A model generated the notes under the pieces. It searched no databases. It had not been told where the DNA came from and saw only the letters and a program-made list of their open reading frames with translations. 6,215 nt of DNA, taken from Candidatus Roizmanbacteria bacterium CG06_land_8_20_14_3_00_34_14 (GTDB lineage Bacteria > Patescibacteriota > Microgenomatia > UBA1406 > GWC2-37-13). The position numbers and the translations under genes were made by a program. The stretch is from positions 1 through 6,215 of the forward strand of contig PEVZ01000058.1 of assembly GCA_002779665.1 (NCBI GenBank), written 5' to 3'. How positions within the stretch are numbered: position 1 is the first letter of the stretch; each line of letters starts with the position of its first letter. Positions 1-4,773 of the stretch are shown one piece after another.

Positions 1-38
1 AATTTTATACTATTTTCATGCACAATTTTATTTTCCAG

Positions 39-66
39 TTGACATGATGATGTTTTTCGTTACGAT
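39..66 (+). promoter_or_regulatory. Possible sigma70-type promoter upstream of the PBP gene
   Basis: A perfect -35 hexamer TTGACA lies at 39-44. A 16-nt spacer separates it from TACGAT at 61-66, which matches four of six consensus -10 bases. The -10 falls in the centre of the 38-bp palindrome, so a protein bound to the palindrome would block this promoter. The transcript would start near 73 and carry about 80 nt of leader before the ATG at 154. The -10 is weak and the alignment may be accidental, so this is a candidate only. Confidence 0.3.
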
Positions 67-84
67 CGTAACGAAAAACATCAT
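47..84. repeat. Perfect 38-bp palindrome (19-bp arms, no spacer)
   Basis: Each base from 47 to 65 pairs with its partner from 84 down to 66. The centre is GATC and the inner part reads CGTTACGATCGTAACG. Symmetry stops at 46/85. The arms are mixed in composition, with five T and five A flanking the core. No T-run follows on either strand, so it is a poor intrinsic terminator. It lies between a TTGACA box and the extended -10 of the PBP gene. It could be an operator for a dimeric repressor, a cruciform or RNA hairpin, or a copy of a dispersed palindromic element. The sequence alone does not decide. Confidence 0.85.
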
Positions 85-134
85 AAACCTATCACAAATT
101 TGTTCAAAAAAACAGACATTGTTATCCTCAATTT

Positions 135-143
135 TGTTATAAT
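135..143 (+). promoter_or_regulatory. Extended -10 promoter of the PBP gene, predicted leaderless start
   Basis: TG at 135-136, one base, then a perfect TATAAT at 138-143 form an extended -10 element. No good -35 is seen at the usual distance, which extended -10 promoters tolerate. Transcription would start about 150-152, two to four nt before the ATG at 154, giving a leaderless mRNA. The pheS gene shows the same TATAAT, 10 nt, ATG arrangement, which supports the reading. Confidence 0.55.
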
Positions 144-153
144 TTTAGTATAT

Positions 154-2745
154 ATGTACATATCCCGCCGTCATCAATTTAGAAGTAAATATGATAAAGA
201 AAAACTGATTGCTCGATTGCTTTTTTTTCTAACAGGGGCTGTTATTTTAGGCTTCATTTTTATGTTCGGGCTTTTTGCCTGGTACGCAAAAGACCTGCCC
301 TCGCCTTCCAGACTTTCCCAGCAGACAGGATACTCAACGGTTTTTTACGATCGTGACGGCAAAGTTCTTTATGATATGTATAAAGATAAGAATCGGGTGC
401 CCGTGGTTATTGAAGATATACCAAAAACTCTCAAAGAAGCGACGATTGCTATCGAAGATAAAAATTTTTATACTCATGGCGGTTTTTCCCAAACCGGTAT
501 GATTAGAGCTGTTTTTAATATGTTTTTGGGCCGGGGTCTTCAGAGTGGTTCGACTATTACTCAACAGTTGATTAAAAATGTTTTGTTGACTAATAGGCAG
601 ACGATTACTAGAAAAGTCCAGGAAATTATTCTCGCTTTTGAGGTAGAACGGCGGTACAAAAAAGACGAAATCCTTCTTATGTATTTGAACGAGGCTCCTT
701 ACGGTGGCAGTTACTGGGGAGTCGGTACAGCTGCAAAAGCCTATTTTGGTAAATCCGTTACGGACTTAAGCTTAGTTGAGTCGGCCATTATTGCAGGTCT
801 TCCGCAATCACCCAGCACCTATTCTCCATTTATTGGAAAAACTGAAGCCTGGAAAAATCGGACAAAAAGCGTTTTGCGTCGAATGCGCGAGGATGGATAT
901 ATTACAAAAGAAACGGAAAGTTCCGCCTTAAAAAAGATTGAAACGTTGAAATTTAATGCTCCAAAAATTTTAATCGAAGCTCCTCATTTTGTCTTCTATG
1001 TTAAGGATCAGATTGAGAATGAATACGGTTCAAAAATAATTGATCAAGGAGTCAAGATCAAAACAACTTTATCTCTTGTAGTCCAACAAACAGTTGAGAA
1101 AATCGTTAAGGAAGAGATTGAAAAATTAAAAGGTTATAATGCCACCAATGGTGCTGTTGTTGTCCTCGATTCAAAGACGGGGGAGATTTTAGCTATGGTC
1201 GGCTCTTATGATTTTAATGATGAGAAATTTGGGAAATTTAATGTTGCTGAATTAGGCCATCGTCAGCCTGGTTCAACTTTGAAACCCTTCAACTATGGAT
1301 TAGCTTTTGAAAAGGGTTATACCCCCGCTTCAATATTTATGGATGTCAAGACGACCTTCCCTAATCAAGGCGGTGATGATTATTCTCCGGTCAATTATGA
1401 CGGCAAATTCAGGGGACCGGTTCAGCTAAGGTTCGCCTTAGGCAATTCTATTAACGTTCCGGCCGTAAAATCTCTATCAATATTAGGTGTCAGAGATTTT
1501 TTGACCAAGTTGGATGACCTTGGGATGAATGCCTTTGCCCCAAATAGTGAGAATTTAAAAAGATTTGGCCTGGCACTCACCCTTGGCGGTGGCGAGACTA
1601 CTCTTCTTGATCTAACTTCTGCCTATTCGGTATTGGCAAGTGGCGGTTTAAAACGGGATGTCAGCTCCATTTCTGATATTACTAATTTTAACGGTAAAAA
1701 TATTTTTAAAAAGGTTCGCACCCAGGAAAAAAGAGTTTTTTCACCCGAAGTCTCCTTCTTACTTTCTCATATTTTGTCAGATAATAATGCTCGAATGGCG
1801 GAGTTTGGACCAAACTCATATCTTAATGTTCCAGGAAAGACGGTCGCTGTCAAAACTGGGACAACTGATGATAAACGGGATAACTGGACTGTCGGATATA
1901 CAAAATCCCTGACGGTCGGAGTCTGGGTTGGCAATAATGATAATAGTCCGATGAATCCAAAGATTGCCTCAGGCGCAACCGGGGCTTCGCCAATTTGGTA
2001 TCGGATTATGCGCGAGTTACTTGACCTGCCTGCCGGCAGGCAGGAAAAATATGATGACGGGATAATGGATAAGCCGGATAAAGTCAAAGCTCTGACAATT
2101 GATGCCTATTTAGGCGGGCTTCCAAAAGATGGTTATCCTACCAGATCAGAATATTTTATTGAAGGCACTGAGCCAAAAGAAATTTCACCTTGGTATAAAA
2201 AATTAAAAATATCAAAGTCAAATGGGAAATTAGCTAATGAAGTAGAAATTAAAAGTGGCAACTATGAGGAAAAGGATTTTATTGTAATTACGGAAAGCGA
2301 TCCTGTCTCAACCGACGGCAAGAACAGATGGCAAGAGGCAATCAATGCCTGGGCCGGACAACAAGGTGATGACAAATACAAACCTCCAACAGAGACGTCA
2401 GATGCCTCTTCTGACTCTGTGGTTGTATCTGTTAAAGAACCTGGCGACCATTCAACGGTTTCCTCTGGTAATTTAAATATAAAAGCCAAGATTGTCTCTT
2501 TAGGAAAGATCAAAAACGTTAAGATCAAACTAAATGGGTCGGAAATTAGAAATTGGAACGAAGATAAGAGAGATATCGACGAAACAATCTCGCTGACAGA
2601 AGATGGTGTTTACGAACTTCAAGTTATTGCAACTAATGAAAAAGATAAAACCGGAGCTGCTACGCTCAAATTTGGAGTAAATAAGCCCTGGGATTATGTG
2701 ACGCCAACTCCAATCGAGCCAACAGCCACCCCAACAAGTCCATAG
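154..2745 (+). CDS. Class A penicillin-binding protein (PBP1A family), peptidoglycan glycosyltransferase/transpeptidase
   Basis: This 863-residue bifunctional synthase polymerises lipid II into glycan strands and cross-links the stem peptides on the outer face of the membrane. A short basic cytoplasmic tail precedes one membrane helix (about residues 21-44). The GT51 domain (about 62-232) has EDKNFYTHGG with catalytic Glu101, GSTITQQ, RKVQEIILAFEVE with Glu157, and YLNEAPYGGSYWGVGTAA. The transpeptidase (about 327-622) has the nucleophile in STLK (Ser374, Lys377), SIN (432-434) and KTGT (567-570), so both active sites look intact. An Ig-like beta module follows (about 757-842), then a Pro/Thr tail. 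I chose the ATG at 154 because a TATAAT sits 10 nt upstream. A TTG at 100 would add 18 residues and an unusual second hydrophobic segment translated from promoter DNA. Neither start has a Shine-Dalgarno sequence. An LPAGRQ stretch (625-630) is encoded by a palindrome. The gene is convergent with pheT, 7 bp away. Confidence 0.95.
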   Translation: MYISRRHQFRSKYDKEKLIARLLFFLTGAVILGFIFMFGLFAWYAKDLPSPSRLSQQTGYSTVFYDRDGKVLYDMYKDKNRVPVVIEDIPKTLKEATIAIEDKNFYTHGGFSQTGMIRAVFNMFLGRGLQSGSTITQQLIKNVLLTNRQTITRKVQEIILAFEVERRYKKDEILLMYLNEAPYGGSYWGVGTAAKAYFGKSVTDLSLVESAIIAGLPQSPSTYSPFIGKTEAWKNRTKSVLRRMREDGYITKETESSALKKIETLKFNAPKILIEAPHFVFYVKDQIENEYGSKIIDQGVKIKTTLSLVVQQTVEKIVKEEIEKLKGYNATNGAVVVLDSKTGEILAMVGSYDFNDEKFGKFNVAELGHRQPGSTLKPFNYGLAFEKGYTPASIFMDVKTTFPNQGGDDYSPVNYDGKFRGPVQLRFALGNSINVPAVKSLSILGVRDFLTKLDDLGMNAFAPNSENLKRFGLALTLGGGETTLLDLTSAYSVLASGGLKRDVSSISDITNFNGKNIFKKVRTQEKRVFSPEVSFLLSHILSDNNARMAEFGPNSYLNVPGKTVAVKTGTTDDKRDNWTVGYTKSLTVGVWVGNNDNSPMNPKIASGATGASPIWYRIMRELLDLPAGRQEKYDDGIMDKPDKVKALTIDAYLGGLPKDGYPTRSEYFIEGTEPKEISPWYKKLKISKSNGKLANEVEIKSGNYEEKDFIVITESDPVSTDGKNRWQEAINAWAGQQGDDKYKPPTETSDASSDSVVVSVKEPGDHSTVSSGNLNIKAKIVSLGKIKNVKIKLNGSEIRNWNEDKRDIDETISLTEDGVYELQVIATNEKDKTGAATLKFGVNKPWDYVTPTPIEPTATPTSP
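2025..2044. repeat. 20-bp perfect palindrome inside the PBP gene, read as LPAGRQ
   Basis: CCTGCCTGCCGGCAGGCAGG is perfectly self-complementary and much richer in GC than its surroundings. It translates in frame as part of LDLPAGRQE, in the loop just after the transpeptidase domain, where PBP1A proteins vary in length. From memory, the same palindrome and the peptides PAGRQ/PAGRQAG recur in many Patescibacteria genomes, which suggests a dispersed repeat tolerated in a surface loop. I could not search for other copies. Confidence 0.85.
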
Positions 2746-2752
2746 AAAAATG

Positions 2753-4714
2753 TCAGACTTTATTCAATGCGTCTTTTGCCTCTTCCTCAGTAATATTTTT
2801 TTCAGGCGAAGAATAATAAAAACGAAGAGTTAGTTTATTTTTATAAAGAGTGACGACTTCAATATTTTGCAACAGTTTTGATTTTAACGCCTTTTGTTTA
2901 ATTCCAGCGTAAGTTGTAGGGGCGGTCTTTATGTCCGCCCTTACTTCAAATGTTTTGTCTAATTTAATTATTGCATATGGGTGCAGTGATTTGTATTTTG
3001 GCACCAACTGACAGTTATCAATCAATGATTGAAAATCAACTTCGACCATATAATTACCGGATTTTTCAATTATTTCTGGAAGGGGAAAAATATTTTTGTT
3101 CTCTTCAAAATTAATATTTAATTCCTTATAAATCGCTTCAATAATTCCTTTCAAATCAGAATAATCAGTATTGACGGCAATCCCGAGGCGATATATTTCT
3201 TGTGGTAGGGAACAAATATTTTTGTTTCCTACGGGGATATAAACCTTGGCAATCTCAAATAATCTTAAACCAGGCGCAGAATTGTACTTAGTTTTTCCGG
3301 AATTTTCCTTAATATTTTTAAGTAATGAAGGAAGAAGGCTCATCCGCAAATATTCAATATCCTTGGAAAGCGAATTGGAAAGTCTTAAGTGTTTTTTCGG
3401 ATCAAGATTAAATTCCTTAATTTGGTCTTCAGAAATCATCGAATAATTAATCACTTCGTTTAACCCGAGATGTTTTAAAAATGTCTTGATTCGATTCTGA
3501 AAGACGAATAAATTTTCCATCTCTTTCGGTTGCTCGACGTAAACGGCCGGCTGCAACTTAGAGGGAATGTTGTGATATCCGTAAACCCTGGCTACCTCTT
3601 CGATAATATCCTCAGGAATATTTATGTCGTTTACTCTCCACGACGGGACGCTGACCTGCAGGGTCAGACCCTCCAGGAGGGTCTGACCCTGTTTCGGCCC
3701 ATCAGAAACACCAAACCCTAAATTAGTCAATATTGAAACAATTTTTTTCTTGGGGATTTCAATTCCTATTTTCTTCCCAAATAACCCATAACTCATAACT
3801 AATAACTTTTTCCCCTGTTTCTTCGGATAAATATCATAAATTTTTGAAGCAATTTTACCCTGAGCATATTTTTCTAATAGTTCCACTCCATAAACCAAGG
3901 TTGGCTCAACTCTTTCCGGGTCAAGTCCTTTTTCAAAAAAAGTTGAAGCAATCGTCCTGACTCCCGTTGCCATCGTCGTTCTTCTTATTCTGACCTTATC
4001 GTATGTCTGGACAAATACGACAACATTTTTTGTTTTTTCATTAATTGACGAATTAAGCCCTCCCATTATTCCGCAAAGATCGATGAGCCTGCCTGAGCCA
4101 TCTTCCATTACGATATCTCCTCCTGGGAGGGTGACTTCTTTTTTATCAAGGGTGATGATTTTTTCGCCCTTTTTCGACTCCCTCATAATCATCGTCGCTC
4201 CTTTTATCTGGTCGTAATCAAAGGTATGAACCGGTTGTCCAAGAGCAAGCATAAGATAGTTTGAGGTATCAACGACGTTATTGATTGATTTGATTCCACA
4301 GGCGACCAATCTTTCTGAAATAAACTTCGGAGAAGGCCCGATTCTTACATTTTCAATAACAATTGCCGTAAATCTCGAACATAATGTTGGATTAATTATT
4401 TTTACTTGTAGGGAACAAAGATTTTTGTTCCCTACAATATTTTTAAAATTATATTTTTCCAACGAATTTTCTCTAAATTTTGCCTTCTTCCCAAACATTG
4501 GCAAAATCGCCTGCGCTTCCTGAGCCATGCCAATGACAGATGCATAATCAATTCGATTTGAGATAACTTCGATATCAAAGACGTAATCGTCCCCTACTTT
4601 CTCAACATTTTCAACTGAAGGTCCGCATAGGGAAAGATACTCTCTAATTTGATCAGGAGTGGCATCCGTATCAAGGTAATCAAGAAGCCAGTTGTGAGTT
4701 ATTTTGATATTCAT
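2753..4714 (-). CDS. pheT: Phenylalanine--tRNA ligase beta subunit, short form lacking the EMAP/OB domain
   Basis: PheT is the beta subunit of the alpha2-beta2 enzyme that charges tRNA-Phe. It carries the editing site and helps bind the tRNA. The 653 residues show a B1 module (about 1-70, with NRIDYASVIGMAQE), a B3/B4 editing domain (about 107-285, with LCGIMGG and RIRRTT...FFEKGLDPE), B5 (about 290-385, ending in PSWR...EDIIEEVARVYGYHNIP), a catalytic-like B6/B7 core (about 400-570, with LRMSLLPSLL and LRLFEIAKVY) and a C-terminal FDX-ACB anticodon-binding domain (about 571-653, with SSPEKNITEEEA). Typical bacterial PheT is near 800 residues. Here the B2 tRNA-binding OB module is absent: residue 40 runs directly into the strand before NRID. 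At least six repeat elements lie in frame within the gene. The ATG is 59 nt after the pheS stop with no Shine-Dalgarno sequence or clear promoter, so it is probably co-transcribed with pheS. Confidence 0.97.
   Translation of the reverse strand: MNIKITHNWLLDYLDTDATPDQIREYLSLCGPSVENVEKVGDDYVFDIEVISNRIDYASVIGMAQEAQAILPMFGKKAKFRENSLEKYNFKNIVGNKNLCSLQVKIINPTLCSRFTAIVIENVRIGPSPKFISERLVACGIKSINNVVDTSNYLMLALGQPVHTFDYDQIKGATMIMRESKKGEKIITLDKKEVTLPGGDIVMEDGSGRLIDLCGIMGGLNSSINEKTKNVVVFVQTYDKVRIRRTTMATGVRTIASTFFEKGLDPERVEPTLVYGVELLEKYAQGKIASKIYDIYPKKQGKKLLVMSYGLFGKKIGIEIPKKKIVSILTNLGFGVSDGPKQGQTLLEGLTLQVSVPSWRVNDINIPEDIIEEVARVYGYHNIPSKLQPAVYVEQPKEMENLFVFQNRIKTFLKHLGLNEVINYSMISEDQIKEFNLDPKKHLRLSNSLSKDIEYLRMSLLPSLLKNIKENSGKTKYNSAPGLRLFEIAKVYIPVGNKNICSLPQEIYRLGIAVNTDYSDLKGIIEAIYKELNINFEENKNIFPLPEIIEKSGNYMVEVDFQSLIDNCQLVPKYKSLHPYAIIKLDKTFEVRADIKTAPTTYAGIKQKALKSKLLQNIEVVTLYKNKLTLRFYYSSPEKNITEEEAKDALNKV
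2916..2944. repeat. Inverted repeat, GTAGGGGCGG type, in the FDX-ACB region of pheT
   Basis: GTAGGGGCGG (2916-2925) and CCGCCCTTAC (2935-2944) are inverted arms with one mismatch around a 9-nt centre. On the pheT strand the element reads as RADIKTAPT (residues 592-600), in the stretch after the first strand of the anticodon-binding domain, where it appears to add a few residues. I recall similar GTAGGGGCG...CGCCC elements dispersed in many environmental bacterial genomes. It shares the GTAGGG outer end with the other inverted repeats of this gene. Confidence 0.6.
3078..3106. repeat. Degenerate copy of the GTAGGGAACAAA-type repeat in pheT
   Basis: Aligned with the copy at 3204-3232, this stretch matches at about 23 of 29 positions, including an unbroken TATTTTTGTT. 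The palindromic symmetry is partly lost. It translates as EENKNIFPLPE (residues 537-547), close to GNKNICSLPQE of the neighbouring copy and in the same frame and orientation. It may be an eroded repeat or a chance AT-rich resemblance. Confidence 0.4.
3205..3232. repeat. Inverted repeat, GTAGGGAACAAA type, copy 2 in pheT
   Basis: GTAGGGAACAAA (3205-3216) and TTTGTTTCCTAC (3221-3232) are inverted arms with one mismatch and a TATT centre. On the pheT strand it reads VGNKNICSL (residues 495-503), in the loop after FEIAKVYIP. That is nearly the same peptide as copy 1 (VGNKNLCSL), from the same frame and orientation. Confidence 0.8.
3659..3691. repeat. Pair of inverted 13-bp GGGTCAGACCC units in pheT
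   Basis: AGGGTCAGACCCT (3660-3672) and AGGGTCTGACCCT (3678-3690) are exact reverse complements with a 5-nt spacer, starting 18 bp apart. With the flanking and spacer bases they form a 16-bp perfect stem around one base. Each unit is itself a GGGTC-N-GACCC palindrome. On the coding strand it reads QGQTLLEGLTL (residues 342-352), a likely beta-hairpin extension just before PSWR in domain B5. The same unit and spacing occur between pheS and pheT. Confidence 0.85.
3781..3808. repeat. Four tandem heptamers (ATAACYN) in pheT
   Basis: ATAACCC, ATAACTC, ATAACTA and ATAACTT follow each other without a gap. Because seven is not a multiple of three, the repeat is read in shifting phase and gives a non-repetitive peptide (KLLVMSYGL, residues 303-311) in domain B5. 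A gain or loss of one unit would break the frame. It could also be a chance AT-rich run. Confidence 0.6.
4406..4437. repeat. Inverted repeat, GTAGGGAACAAA type, copy 1 in pheT
   Basis: TTGTAGGGAACAAA (4406-4419) and TTTGTTCCCTACAA (4424-4437) are perfect 14-bp inverted arms with a GATT centre. On the pheT strand it reads VGNKNLCSLQ (residues 94-103), in the linker between the B1 module and the B3/B4 editing domain, just before the strand leading to LCSRFTA. This is the best-preserved of the three related copies in the gene. Confidence 0.85.
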
Positions 4715-4721
4715 TTTTTAT

Positions 4722-4772
4722 ATAGGGTCTGACCCTATGCGAGGGTCAGACCTTAACATAGGGTCAGACCCT
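4722..4772. repeat. Three 13-bp GGGTCAGACCC units at 18-bp period between pheS and pheT
   Basis: Units start at 4724 (AGGGTCTGACCCT), 4742 (AGGGTCAGACCTT) and 4760 (AGGGTCAGACCCT), each separated by 5 nt. The first is inverted relative to the other two. In the pheS-pheT transcript, the 4742 and 4724 units can pair into a 12-13-bp hairpin with loop CGCAU that ends 9 nt before the pheT AUG. Each unit can also fold on itself. No T-run follows, so this is not a standard terminator. The array fills nearly the whole 59-bp gap and stops one base before the pheS stop codon. Confidence 0.85.
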
Positions 4773-4773
4773 G

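Noticed and set aside
47..84. The palindrome as an intrinsic terminator
   Set aside because: The stem is not GC-rich and no T-run follows on either strand.
44..142. A 32-codon open frame starting MMMFFVTIV across the palindrome
   Set aside because: No Shine-Dalgarno sequence, low-complexity product, and most of it is palindrome and promoter DNA. There is no support for translation.
1767..2087. A 106-codon open frame on the minus strand inside the PBP gene
   Set aside because: It is antisense to a well-conserved transpeptidase domain and has no recognisable protein features.
4084..4098. GAGCC-TGCCT-GAGCC as another repeat element in pheT
   Set aside because: It is only a 5-bp direct repeat, and the encoded peptide (GSGRL) fits the normal B3/B4 sequence. 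It is probably chance.
4722..4772. The period-18 array as a CRISPR array
   Set aside because: Units are 13 bp with 5-nt spacers, one unit is inverted, and there are no cas genes. The geometry is far from CRISPR.
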